DNA of 53,964 nucleotides from positions 1 to 53,964 of the forward strand of contig CAYUHZ010000001.1 in assembly GCA_964444625.1 (NCBI GenBank), given 5' to 3'. The notes under the pieces are model-generated. The model was not told the DNA's origin. It saw only the letters and a list, made by a program, of their open reading frames with translations, and made no database searches. Below, in pieces: positions 35,304-43,202 of this stretch (the first letter of the stretch is position 1; each line of letters begins with the position of its first letter). The DNA comes from CAYUHZ01 sp964444625 (lineage in GTDB: Bacteria; Patescibacteriota; Patescibacteriia; Patescibacteriales; GWC2-42-12). A program made the position numbers and the translations under genes.

Positions 35304-35462
35304 ATGGCAACTGACATGGAGAAAACATTCAAGGCAGTATTTGTTTTTGGAATAATAATTTTTTGTTTATTAATTATTGGATTATTTTTAATAGTGTTAA
35401 AGATAATCCTGATCTTTAATCAAGAAATCAATATCATGGGAATGATAATAACCAACAACTGA
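35304..35462 (+). CDS. 52-aa single-span membrane peptide
   Basis: A short ORF starting MATDMEKTFKAVFVFGIIIF. After about nine polar residues there is one long hydrophobic helix (about residues 10-38) and a short tail ending MGMIITNN. No family is recognised. Support comes from its own near-consensus promoter and a strong downstream terminator at 35548-35583, which together define a transcript of about 290 nt. The 86 nt after the stop include a hairpin (GTGTCG/CGACAC). The transcript could be a small mRNA, a regulatory RNA, or both. Confidence 0.5.
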   Translation: MATDMEKTFKAVFVFGIIIFCLLIIGLFLIVLKIILIFNQEINIMGMIITNN

Positions 35463-35547
35463 AAGGATTTGACGATATATTAAGTGTCGTATAAGTTATA
35501 TTGTGCGACACATAAGCCGTTCTATTAGCCTCCTTCTCAATTAGCTG

Positions 35548-35583
35548 ATAATAAAAAAACTCTTTTCGGAGTTTTTTTATTAT
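35548..35583. terminator. Bidirectional terminator
   Basis: A 15-bp perfect stem (35548-35562 with 35569-35583) around TTTTCG, with an A-run on the left arm and a T-run on the right. It ends the 52-aa unit on the forward strand and the M23 peptidase gene on the reverse strand. Confidence 0.85.
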
Positions 35584-35602
35584 ATGATTTGCTATCTTAT
35601 TA

Positions 35603-36832
35603 TTAAGGCAAATAATTCATCGGATCAACGGGAATGCCATTCAATCTAACTTCAAAATGTAAATGGGGTCCGGTGGTTAAACCGCCAGCTCCGGGGGTGC
35701 CTGGCAATCCTCCGCTTGCACCGATAACTTGGCCTTGCATTACATATTCGTCCTCAGCTACATTAATTCTAGAAACATGACCATACACTGTTGCCAGTCC
35801 GTCACCGTGAATAATCATAATATAACTATAACCCCTGCCTCCGTCCTTGGCTCGCGCCACATAGCCAGAAGCAGCTGACCTGATGGGCGATCCCTGGGCG
35901 GCTCTAATATCAATTCCCGGGTGCTCGAAGATATAACGATAAGGATAATCGGGATCATGAAAAGTGGAGGTAACTACATTTTTAGAAACCGGCCAAATAA
36001 GCCCCGAATCATTGAATTGCAGGGTCTGGCCATGCATCTGCGCGATCCTTTCTCTTACCGCCTTTTCCATGTTAAATATTTCTGCCGAGGCCTGTTCTTG
36101 TTCTTGTTTAGCCGCTTGCAATAACCGCTGGTATTCCCGTTCTGAATCTTTGGTTTGGACCAATAAATAAGACTTGTTATCACTCTCTTCTTTCAAAGTG
36201 GTTTTCTTATTCTCCATTTCTTTTTGCAATAATTCCAATTTATTTTTTTGCTCGGACAGCGAGATGTTTTCTTTTTCCAAGTTTTCTTTCAGCGCTTTCA
36301 TATCATCCAAGCTCTTGCCTACCTCTTTATTAACTTGGCTCAAATGCTTCAATTGATCAACATATTCGGCAAATGAATTATTCAAAAGAAAAATTTCAAT
36401 TTCTGACCGGCCATCCTGCTTATAAATCAAACGAAGAATATTGGCGATATGTTCTTTTTCTCTCTCAATCTGCTGTTCTTTGCTTTTTATTTCCAAATTA
36501 ACCTTGGATACCTCTAAATCAGTACGATCAATGTCGATCTTAACCGTTTCTATATCCAACTCCGCTTTGGCGATACGATTGTCCAGAATCGCCAACTGAT
36601 TATTCAAACTAGCCTTTTCCTGTTGTTTGGACTTGATGGAACGGGAATAAACCTCCTGTTGTTCTTGAATTTTTTTCAGTTGATCGCGCCGCTCTTGAAT
36701 GCGGGCGTTTATTTCTTTAATTTCAGCGTTATCTTCTTCGCTATATTGAGCCATAACAAAAAAATTAGAAGACCCCCACGCCATTCCTGAAAATAATATT
36801 AAAACGATTAAACGGTATAGTTTTGTAACCAT
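35603..36832 (-). CDS. Secreted coiled-coil M23 (LytM) peptidase, EnvC-like
   Basis: A 409-residue secreted protein with an N-terminal signal peptide (hydrophobic core LIVLILFSGMAWG, likely cleavage after MAQ), a long coiled coil of about residues 30-260 rich in Glu, Lys and Gln, and a C-terminal M23 domain. The zinc ligands are present: the HPGIDIR motif (H and D) and GPHLHFEV (second H of HxH). This organisation matches EnvC/NlpD-like cell-separation hydrolases, but with an intact metal site, so it is probably an active peptidoglycan endopeptidase. A TGtTATAAT box lies so close that the mRNA is probably leaderless. Confidence 0.92.
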   Translation of the reverse strand: MVTKLYRLIVLILFSGMAWGSSNFFVMAQYSEEDNAEIKEINARIQERRDQLKKIQEQQEVYSRSIKSKQQEKASLNNQLAILDNRIAKAELDIETVKIDIDRTDLEVSKVNLEIKSKEQQIEREKEHIANILRLIYKQDGRSEIEIFLLNNSFAEYVDQLKHLSQVNKEVGKSLDDMKALKENLEKENISLSEQKNKLELLQKEMENKKTTLKEESDNKSYLLVQTKDSEREYQRLLQAAKQEQEQASAEIFNMEKAVRERIAQMHGQTLQFNDSGLIWPVSKNVVTSTFHDPDYPYRYIFEHPGIDIRAAQGSPIRSAASGYVARAKDGGRGYSYIMIIHGDGLATVYGHVSRINVAEDEYVMQGQVIGASGGLPGTPGAGGLTTGPHLHFEVRLNGIPVDPMNYLP

Positions 36833-36838
36833 ACTTTA

Positions 36839-36847
36839 ATTATAACA
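36839..36847 (-). promoter_or_regulatory. Extended -10 promoter of the M23 peptidase
   Basis: TGtTATAAT on the reverse strand. The predicted transcription start coincides with the ATG at 36832, implying a leaderless mRNA. There is no good -35. Confidence 0.4.
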
Positions 36848-36864
36848 TATTTGCCATAAAATAA

Positions 36865-36909
36865 AACACCTTGAATCATTAAGGTGGTCTTACTCCTGAT
36901 TAAGGTGTT
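36865..36909 (-). terminator. Terminator of the thpR-gltX operon
   Basis: On the reverse strand, AACACCTTAATCA pairs with TGATTcAAGGTGTT (one bulged base) around an 18-nt loop, followed by a T-rich run. It begins right after the gltX stop. Confidence 0.7.
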
Positions 36910-38418
36910 CTAATTTTTACTGTCTATTTTTTCAATTGCCGATCTAATTCTCTTAATGCTTGTGATTTTACCCAAGACTTCTGCTACTTCAAACGGTCCG
37001 GGACTGGCTTGAAGTCCTGTAAGCGCTACTCTCATCGGCCAGAGAAAATCCCCTACTTTTTCTTCCTTGGCTTTAAGGTAGTTTATGATCAGCTGTTCCA
37101 AATAGCCCTTGCGCCATTCTTTATCTTCAAGTTTTTCCAGCTGATTTAATAATATATTCAAGTTTTCCGCAATCTTCTCTTTGGATAATTTTTTCCAGAT
37201 TAACAAATCTGACTCATATTCTGGTTGGTCAACGAAATAAAATTTGGTTAACTCCCCTATCTCGTTTAATTTTTTCAACCTTTCTTGCACCGTGGCAACG
37301 ACCGCTTGGAGAAAAACCTTGTCAATTTCTTGTCCAGTTTTTTTGACTTGATATCGCGAAGTACCGTTTGGTTGGATAAATCCGGCATCAAAGAAAAAAG
37401 GCAAGCACAAATCGGCCAATTCAGATAACGATTTTTTTCTGATATACAAACCATTAAAATAATCTAATTTTTCAATATCAAATATTCCCGGACTGGCGCC
37501 CAAATCCTGGTATCGAAAATCGGCAATCATTTCTTGGAGCGACAAAATTTCACGATCATCCCTGGGATGCCAACCCTGCAAGACGCTAAAATTCAATAAC
37601 GCTTCAGGCAAATAACCTTTTTCCCGATAATCTTCAACGGCTACATCGCCTTGGCGCTTGCTTAATTTGCCACCGCCTTTATTTAACGACAAAGCCATAT
37701 GAATAAATTTCGGATGATCCCAACCGAATGCCTGATAAAGCAAAATATTTTTGGGAAACGATGGTATCCACTCCTCTCCTCTAATTACATGGCTGATTTC
37801 CATCAAATGATCGTCAACTACGTTAGCGAACTGATAAGTCGGCATACCATCTGTCTTAACCAAAACTTGGTCGTCTAAATCATGGCAACTAAATTTGATC
37901 TGACCACGAAGCTCATCCGTGACAACAATATCGCCTTCCAGAAGCATTTTCTGCCTGATAACATATCGCTCGCCCATAGCAAGTTTCTGCCTTATTTCGT
38001 CAGCTGACAGTTGGCGGCAAGCGCGATCGTAACGCGGCGGCATTTTATTGGCTTGTTGTTCTTGACGCATTTGTTCCAACCTTTCAGTCGAACAAAAACA
38101 ACGGTAAGCCTGTCCTGATGTTAATATTTTTTCCGCGTATTGGTCATAAATCTGCCGGCGCTGACTTTGAATATACGGTCCGAAATCACCGCCCATGTGC
38201 GGACCTTCGTCAAAATTGATTCCTAACCAGTTAAGAATATCAATAAATCTCTCCACTGCTCCCGACACTTCCCTCTTCTGATCCGTATCTTCGATCCGTA
38301 ATATTATTTTTCCGCCTAAACTCTTGGCAATAAGATAGTCAAATAAAACAATTCTTAAACCGCCGATATGCAGAAAGCCAGTGGGTGAAGGCGCAAAACG
38401 CGTCCTAATCTTTGGCAT
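36910..38418 (-). CDS. gltX: Glutamyl-tRNA synthetase
   Basis: A 502-residue class I synthetase. The N-terminus RTRFAPSPTGFLHIGGLR contains the HIGH-type motif, followed by ILRIEDTDQKR; the KMSKS-type loop is in GGGKLSKRQGDVAVEDY. The C-terminal anticodon-binding helical domain is complete. A zinc-type cluster may be present in RCFCSTERLEQM. Whether it charges tRNA-Glu only, or also tRNA-Gln for a GatCAB route, cannot be told. It is the last gene of a reverse operon with thpR, the WecG-Nudix fusion and a small membrane protein. Confidence 0.96.
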   Translation of the reverse strand: MPKIRTRFAPSPTGFLHIGGLRIVLFDYLIAKSLGGKIILRIEDTDQKREVSGAVERFIDILNWLGINFDEGPHMGGDFGPYIQSQRRQIYDQYAEKILTSGQAYRCFCSTERLEQMRQEQQANKMPPRYDRACRQLSADEIRQKLAMGERYVIRQKMLLEGDIVVTDELRGQIKFSCHDLDDQVLVKTDGMPTYQFANVVDDHLMEISHVIRGEEWIPSFPKNILLYQAFGWDHPKFIHMALSLNKGGGKLSKRQGDVAVEDYREKGYLPEALLNFSVLQGWHPRDDREILSLQEMIADFRYQDLGASPGIFDIEKLDYFNGLYIRKKSLSELADLCLPFFFDAGFIQPNGTSRYQVKKTGQEIDKVFLQAVVATVQERLKKLNEIGELTKFYFVDQPEYESDLLIWKKLSKEKIAENLNILLNQLEKLEDKEWRKGYLEQLIINYLKAKEEKVGDFLWPMRVALTGLQASPGPFEVAEVLGKITSIKRIRSAIEKIDSKN

Positions 38419-38421
38419 ATA

Positions 38422-38604
38422 TTAATAACTTAAATAATAAAAATAAAGGTTAGCCAACAATGATATAACTAGTAAAATAATCAGAACTATTAACCAAGCG
38501 GTCAGTTGTTGGTTTCTCTCAGCTAAATTTTCACGTTCTTTTTTTAATAATAAATCAGTAAAATCGTTGATCAAATAAATAAATTTTTTTATTTTAAATT
38601 TCAT
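38422..38604 (-). CDS. Small membrane protein
   Basis: A 60-residue protein with a basic/charged N-terminal helix (about residues 1-33, ending ERENLAERNQQ) and one transmembrane helix (about 34-57). No family is recognised. It is packed 1 nt from the upstream fusion gene and 3 nt from gltX, so it is very likely co-transcribed and real. The charged helix may lie along the inner membrane face. Confidence 0.55.
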   Translation of the reverse strand: MKFKIKKFIYLINDFTDLLLKKERENLAERNQQLTAWLIVLIILLVISLLANLYFYYLSY

Positions 38605-38605
38605 A

Positions 38606-39805
38606 TCAATCGGATTGATTATTTATAAGCTGATTAAATTTTTGTAAAAAAATTTTATAACCATTTCTTCTCCTTTTCGCGGTAATTTGCAGGAATTTAC
38701 TGGCTGGAATCCATTGCCAGGAAACAAAATCCCAAAAGTTTATTTTTATTTCTTCGTCTTGTCCGAAATATTCAGCTATGATTAAATTTTGGCGCTGGCC
38801 TTTATGACCGCTGTGCCTGGTTGTTCGATTGTTATCAGTGCTCTTATCAAATTCATATTGCCATAAATTGTTAAAACTGGCAACCAGTTTAAACTTTTTA
38901 TTGCCTATCTCTTCTCGCAACTCCCTTTGTCCTGCTACCGCTGCATCTTCACCGTCCAAACCGCCTTGAGGCAATTGCCAGTGGCCGGGCTCATCGCTCC
39001 GTTCAGCGATGAATATTTCCGGTTCGGTGGCTGTATTCCGATAAAGCAGACAAGCAACGTTCTTGCGATAAAACCAAGGTAAAACGAACTTCCAAAACAA
39101 AAACTTAACAGGAAAAACCACTACCGCCCTGATTATCCGTCGCCAACGCCAAGGTTGTTGATAGAGGCGCCATAGCCACTCCAAACCGATAATTCGCAAA
39201 CCCCAAGGAGCTCGTGGCAGTTTGCCGGTCAAAAAATCAAAAGCTCCCCCCACTCCTACCGCCAGTTTGGCTGACTGAATCTTGGACAGATTATGATAAA
39301 GGAATTTTTCTTGATATGGCGACCCCAAAGTGGAAAAAATTATTTCCGGACTAAATTCATTGACCTCGGTTAAATCGGTTTTGATCTGATTTTGGGGTAA
39401 ATCAACAACCTTTATCTGAATAGCTGGATATATTTTTTTCAGAGCGTTAGCGATATCAATGCCGGTTGACAAGCCGTCTTGGCGATTGAAAACTGCCAAT
39501 TTAATATTTTTTTCTACTGCTAACTTAATTATTTCGGCGGTCAAATCGGCTCCGGCAAATCTGACTAAATTTTCTCCCATCAACCAGCCGGCTAATTTCA
39601 ATCCGATATTATCCGCTATCGCCAAATCCGCTTGATTGATGATAAAAAAAAGTTCTTCATCCTTTATGGCGTTCAAAATAATCTCAGAATTCGGTGTCGC
39701 CAATAAGTGTTGTTTGCCATCAACTAAATAATTTTTAATTAAACCTAAAATTTCTACTCTGGATAAATTTGAGATATTGATGCCTAAAATTTTAAGTTTT
39801 TTCAT
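38606..39805 (-). CDS. WecG/TagA/CpsF glycosyltransferase fused to a Nudix hydrolase
   Basis: A 399-residue two-domain protein. Residues 1-240 form a complete GT26 (WecG/TagA) domain with the catalytic-type Thr and Asp at T37 (LLATPNSEI) and D65 (IADNIGLK), a GSPYQEKF segment and an ending GLEWLWRLYQQPWRW. GT26 enzymes add ManNAc or ManNAcA to a polyprenyl-diphosphate GlcNAc. After a hydrophobic/basic segment (225-248), residues 250-399 form a Nudix domain resembling RppH: GHWQLPQGGLDGEDAA, then the helix with RELREEIG (box at 281-302). The Nudix box has one residue fewer in its loop than RppH. The frame is continuous. The fusion is unusual; the nearby thpR also acts on RNA ends. Confidence 0.88.
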   Translation of the reverse strand: MKKLKILGINISNLSRVEILGLIKNYLVDGKQHLLATPNSEIILNAIKDEELFFIINQADLAIADNIGLKLAGWLMGENLVRFAGADLTAEIIKLAVEKNIKLAVFNRQDGLSTGIDIANALKKIYPAIQIKVVDLPQNQIKTDLTEVNEFSPEIIFSTLGSPYQEKFLYHNLSKIQSAKLAVGVGGAFDFLTGKLPRAPWGLRIIGLEWLWRLYQQPWRWRRIIRAVVVFPVKFLFWKFVLPWFYRKNVACLLYRNTATEPEIFIAERSDEPGHWQLPQGGLDGEDAAVAGQRELREEIGNKKFKLVASFNNLWQYEFDKSTDNNRTTRHSGHKGQRQNLIIAEYFGQDEEIKINFWDFVSWQWIPASKFLQITAKRRRNGYKIFLQKFNQLINNQSD

Positions 39806-39808
39806 AAT

Positions 39809-40366
39809 TTATAAATTGTATTTGCTTATCACGTTATAAACTGGACCGTTACTAGTTAGCTTTGAACCAAACAAAACGTATTCCTCGATAGTGAACTCCG
39901 CTATTGGCGCCTGACTAATTATTGTTTTCAATCGACTGATATCCACTGGAACTTCGCTTTTTGATCGTCCGAGAGTCAGGTGAGGTCGCCACGACCTGCG
40001 ATCAATATTAAGATTGATCTTCTCCAATTTATCGCCGAGGACTTGCTGGAACTTCCCCACTGACTTGCTCCCGATTTGTAGACAATCTAGAAAAAAAATA
40101 CGCGGTTGGCGCAAGTTTGGAAAAGCGCCCAGGTTGCCAAACTGAAATTTGAATGGACCAAACTTACCGGAGAAAAACTGCATGGCTAAATTTATTTGCT
40201 CTATTTTTTCAATTTCAATATCGCCCAAAAAATGAAGCGTCAAGTGGAGATTCGTGTTGTAGCACCATTTTATTGCCGGATAAATTTTGGTAAATTCCTT
40301 TAATATCGGCTCAAACGCCAATTTGGTTTCATCTGGTAGCGCCAAGGCAATAAATAGTCTTTTCAT
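39809..40366 (-). CDS. thpR: RNA 2',3'-cyclic phosphodiesterase (2H family)
   Basis: A 185-residue 2H phosphoesterase. It begins MKRLFIALALPDETK and shows both HxT motifs: LHLTLHFLGDI near residue 42 and RPHLTLGRSK near residue 128, which together form the active site for opening 2',3'-cyclic phosphates or forming 2'-5' links. Length is typical (175-190). It is the first gene of a four-gene reverse operon (thpR, WecG-Nudix, small membrane protein, gltX) with a TTGATT-17-TATAAT promoter. The natural substrate of ThpR is uncertain in most bacteria. Confidence 0.9.
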   Translation of the reverse strand: MKRLFIALALPDETKLAFEPILKEFTKIYPAIKWCYNTNLHLTLHFLGDIEIEKIEQINLAMQFFSGKFGPFKFQFGNLGAFPNLRQPRIFFLDCLQIGSKSVGKFQQVLGDKLEKINLNIDRRSWRPHLTLGRSKSEVPVDISRLKTIISQAPIAEFTIEEYVLFGSKLTSNGPVYNVISKYNL

Positions 40367-40425
40367 AAAATAAAAAGGCTAATTTTTAATATTTTTTTAA
40401 ATAATATTCTACTCCAACTGCTTAA

Positions 40426-40454
40426 ATTATAACGCAAAATCTTGTAATAATCAA
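40426..40454 (-). promoter_or_regulatory. Promoter of the thpR-gltX operon
   Basis: On the reverse strand: TTGATT (40454-40449), a 17-nt spacer, TATAAT (40431-40426). The leader to thpR is about 53 nt. It overlaps the forward promoter at 40442-40470. Confidence 0.65.
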
Positions 40455-40470
40455 TAAATTTGTATATAAT
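40442..40470 (+). promoter_or_regulatory. Promoter of the AmrS-type radical SAM gene
   Basis: TTGTAA (40442-40447), a 17-nt spacer and TATAAT (40465-40470). The expected start near 40477 leaves about 25 nt before the ATG at 40502. Its -35 lies in the spacer of the reverse promoter, so the two cannot be bound at once. Confidence 0.65.
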
Positions 40471-40501
40471 ATCAAAATCTTATCACTTTTGTGGCAGGCT
40501 T

Positions 40502-41521
40502 ATGTCGTCAACTAAATTTTATCAAAAATTAACGGCTGGCCAACTTCGTTGCAAATTATGCCATCATTATTGTAATCTAAAGCCAAATGAACTAGGGGTC
40601 TGTGGGATTCGTATGAACAACAAAGGCGAAATGGTTTCCTGTTCTTATGGTCGACCAATGGCGCAAAACATCGACCCAATAGAAAAAAAGCCTCTTTATC
40701 ATTTCCTGCCGGGAAGCTTGGCTTATTCTATCGGCACTCTTGGTTGTAATTTCAAATGCGCTAACTGCCAAAATTACCGCCTAAGCCAGGTTTCTAAGAT
40801 AAAAACTTTACGTCCAGATGATATCTTGATCGAACCGCAAGCTATAGTCAATTCAGCCTTGGCCGAAAATTGCCGCTCTATCGCTTTTACATACAATGAA
40901 CCAACGGTTTTCGCTGAATACGGTTTGGATATCATGAAATTAGCTCGTGCTAAAAATTTAAAAAATATCTGGGTTACCAACGGATATATGTCGCCGGAAT
41001 GTTTATCCGATCTACTCCCCTGTCTTGACGCTGTCAATGTTGATTTAAAATCTTTTTCTGACGAATTTTACCGTAACAATTGCCACGCCAAGTTAGCTCC
41101 GGTATTGGATAATATTAAATCATTAAAATTAAACGGAGTCCATTTGGAGATAACCACCCTGATAATTCCCGGACTGACTGACGATATGTCAATGATAGCC
41201 GAACTTGCTAAGTTTATCGCCAATCAACTCGGTGCTGACACCCCTTGGCATTTAACTAAATTTTCTGCTGCTAATTCATGGAAACTGGTAGGCCTCCCCG
41301 ATACCCCAGAAACTTCAATTTATCAGGCTTACGACCTGGCTAGAGAAGCTGGTCTTGACTTTGTTTATGCTGGTAATCTTCCGGGCGATCAGCGTGAAAA
41401 TACTTATTGTCCGAATTGTCGTCAATTGGCTGTTGCCAGATTTAACTATGTGATAAATAGATTTGATAATAATGGGGAGTGCGCCTATTGCGAAAAAAAT
41501 TTAGATATTATAGAAAATTAG
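40502..41521 (+). CDS. amrS: AmmeMemoRadiSam-system radical SAM enzyme
   Basis: A 339-residue radical SAM protein. An N-terminal cysteine cluster (RCKLCHHYCNLKPNELGVCG) precedes the radical SAM motif CNFKCANCQNY, whose three cysteines bind the 4Fe-4S cluster. Further cysteine pairs occur at the C-terminus (YCPNCRQLAV, GECAYCEKN), a plausible extra metal site. The IDPIEKKPLYHFLPG segment is typical of AmrS and PflA-like relatives. The ATG at 40502 is preferred to the TTG at 40460, which would lie before the predicted transcription start. Usual partners MEMO and AMMECR1 are not in the window, so its substrate is unknown. Confidence 0.88.
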   Translation: MSSTKFYQKLTAGQLRCKLCHHYCNLKPNELGVCGIRMNNKGEMVSCSYGRPMAQNIDPIEKKPLYHFLPGSLAYSIGTLGCNFKCANCQNYRLSQVSKIKTLRPDDILIEPQAIVNSALAENCRSIAFTYNEPTVFAEYGLDIMKLARAKNLKNIWVTNGYMSPECLSDLLPCLDAVNVDLKSFSDEFYRNNCHAKLAPVLDNIKSLKLNGVHLEITTLIIPGLTDDMSMIAELAKFIANQLGADTPWHLTKFSAANSWKLVGLPDTPETSIYQAYDLAREAGLDFVYAGNLPGDQRENTYCPNCRQLAVARFNYVINRFDNNGECAYCEKNLDIIEN

Positions 41522-41635
41522 CCAATATTAATCACTTTTACCGTTAACGCCTTGATGTCAATTGGGTGGGTAAGAGTAATATCTATAAACTATTTACGTA
41601 TACTATTTTTTTGTTATTTTTGCGTTACAACAGAA

Positions 41636-41662
41636 AACCGGCCAAGCAAGCCGGTTCCTTTT
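41636..41662. terminator. Shared terminator between convergent genes
   Basis: AACCGGC, 7-nt loop, GCCGGTT, followed by CCTTTT on the forward strand and TTCTGTT on the reverse strand. It serves amrS and possibly the convergent sigma-4/HARE gene. The rest of 41522-41779 shows no gene. Confidence 0.65.
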
Positions 41663-41779
41663 ATATCAGGACTTACGCGTTTGGTGCTATTTTTATAACT
41701 TTTTAGAAAATAATCTAATTTTAGATAACAACAGTGTTGCGTTAAATTATAGAAACTAAATAATATGATAATGCGATTC

Positions 41780-42991
41780 TTAAATTTTGAGCTTGTATTT
41801 TCCGCCTTCCGTCCGTTCAAATTTCTCCCTGTTCATCAATACCAGATTGATCGTAGCTTTCTTTACTAAGCGCTGATCCAGAACTTTTTCAATAATTTGA
41901 TCACGGGTCAGAGCTTCTTGCTCATCCTTGAGGATCTGTTCGATTATATCAACCACTGTGCCCTTGCTATAACCCCACTCTTTCAAACCGTATAATCCGC
42001 GGCCGACCAAAATATATTTTTCATCCAAAATTAATTCATTGTGCACTGTTGCTACATTGGCTTTTTTCTTGTCAAAACCAAGTTTATTGATCTCGTCAGC
42101 GATTTGAGCAAAATGCATCGGCTTGCCGTAATTTTTCAAAATCAAATATATCTTATCATTGATGGTTTTCGGCTTAATCTCTCGCCAATTACTGACTCCC
42201 CAATGGCCGAATTTATTCTGATCTATCATCTTGGCGGCTTTCAACAAAGAAAAAAGCGCTTTGTTCTGACTAAGCAATTCTAAGTTTTCCTTTGCCAAAT
42301 CGGTGCCATAAACCGACATTATAGCCATGTTATTTTGAGCTTGAAATTTTTCTTCGTGCTGTTTGTATCCCGGCAAACCCTTAGACAGGTTTATCAAATC
42401 TTCGGTGGTGAATATTTTACGGATTTTTTTGATTTCTTCCAACAATTCTTCTACCAAGAGCTCCAAGTGATCAAGCGATTGATATTTTAACTTGTAAAAA
42501 TTTTTAAAATGCCTGGAGACATTCACCTCTTCAAATTCTTCATTCAGCAGCTGGCTAATTATAAAATCCAAATGGCTCTTGTGCACATAATGGCTTTCGG
42601 CTTTATTTTTTAAATCTCCGGCGGAAAAACCGACTAAACTGGAAAGTAAGTATTCTCGTTCCATAAAACCGCCATGCTCTTCCAATAGGTTGTTAATCGC
42701 CCGCTTGACAACGTTGATATAGTTTTCCAGATTTTCCAATTGCCTTAATTTTTTGACGCCGGTTGATTCAATCTGCCTGATTCTTTCACGGGTCAAAGCA
42801 TGGACTTGACCAATTTTTTCCAATGTCTGTTTATCTTGTCCGTGCAAACCAAAACGGCGGCTGAGCACATCACGTTCGCGGTTGCTCAACTCATTAAACA
42901 AAGTGCCGATTATTTCAATCGCATCCAAACGCGCGACTTCTTCGGCTTGTTGATTGGTGATAATTTGGTCTAAGATGGACTTATTTTCCAT
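41780..42991 (-). CDS. Sigma-70 region 4 fused to HARE-HTH (RpoE delta-like) protein
   Basis: A 403-residue DNA-binding protein. Near the N-terminus is a sigma-70 region 4: LSNRERDVLSRRFGLHG (4.1) then TLEKIGQVHALTRERIRQIESTGVKKLRQL (4.2, the helix that reads -35 elements). Regions 1-3 are absent, so it is not a complete sigma factor. A central helical part (about 110-270) has no recognised family. Residues 280-350 form a HARE-HTH winged helix (YGKPMHFAQIADEINKLG, ending GRGLYGLKEWG), as in the delta subunit of Firmicute RNA polymerase, and a second winged-helix-like part ends the protein. The ATG at 42991 is preferred to a TTG at 43024. Strong own promoter. Confidence 0.82.
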   Translation of the reverse strand: MENKSILDQIITNQQAEEVARLDAIEIIGTLFNELSNRERDVLSRRFGLHGQDKQTLEKIGQVHALTRERIRQIESTGVKKLRQLENLENYINVVKRAINNLLEEHGGFMEREYLLSSLVGFSAGDLKNKAESHYVHKSHLDFIISQLLNEEFEEVNVSRHFKNFYKLKYQSLDHLELLVEELLEEIKKIRKIFTTEDLINLSKGLPGYKQHEEKFQAQNNMAIMSVYGTDLAKENLELLSQNKALFSLLKAAKMIDQNKFGHWGVSNWREIKPKTINDKIYLILKNYGKPMHFAQIADEINKLGFDKKKANVATVHNELILDEKYILVGRGLYGLKEWGYSKGTVVDIIEQILKDEQEALTRDQIIEKVLDQRLVKKATINLVLMNREKFERTEGGKYKLKI

Positions 42992-43092
42992 ACGGTTATT
43001 AAATAAAAAAATTGAATATCTCAATCTTTCCCCTTGTGATTTTTATATTAAACAAATTTATTAATTTTTTGTCTATGCTTTTTTGTTTACCT

Positions 43093-43121
43093 AATATAGC
43101 ATAAAATAATTTATTAGTCAA
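43093..43121 (-). promoter_or_regulatory. Promoter of the sigma-4/HARE gene
   Basis: On the reverse strand: TTGACT (43121-43116), a 17-nt spacer, TATATT (43098-43093) preceded by TGc. The leader to the ATG at 42991 is about 95 nt, longer than most here. Confidence 0.65.
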
Positions 43122-43153
43122 GGCAAATTGTGGCTCTTGTAAATGTTTTTTAA

Positions 43154-43193
43154 AAATGTCCTATTTGGCGTTTTTTAGAAATGTCCTACTTGG
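43154..43193. repeat. Direct repeat at the likely insertion-sequence end
   Basis: AAATGTCCTATTTGG (43154-43168) recurs as AAATGTCCTACTTGG (43179-43193), with one difference, 25 nt apart. It lies just downstream of the decayed transposase and may be transposase-binding sites of the element's end. Confidence 0.55.
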
Positions 43194-43202
43194 ACGTTCT
43201 GG

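Noticed and set aside
35093..35602. tmRNA, RNase P RNA or 6S RNA in the gap after ftsQ
   Set aside because: I find none of the conserved cores (for example GAGGAAAGTCC of RNase P); only a promoter, a small ORF and a terminator are supported.
41620..41745. Repeated TTGCGTTA words around the terminator between amrS and the sigma-4/HARE gene
   Set aside because: Only 8 bases long and about 115 nt apart; expected by chance and not part of a larger repeat.
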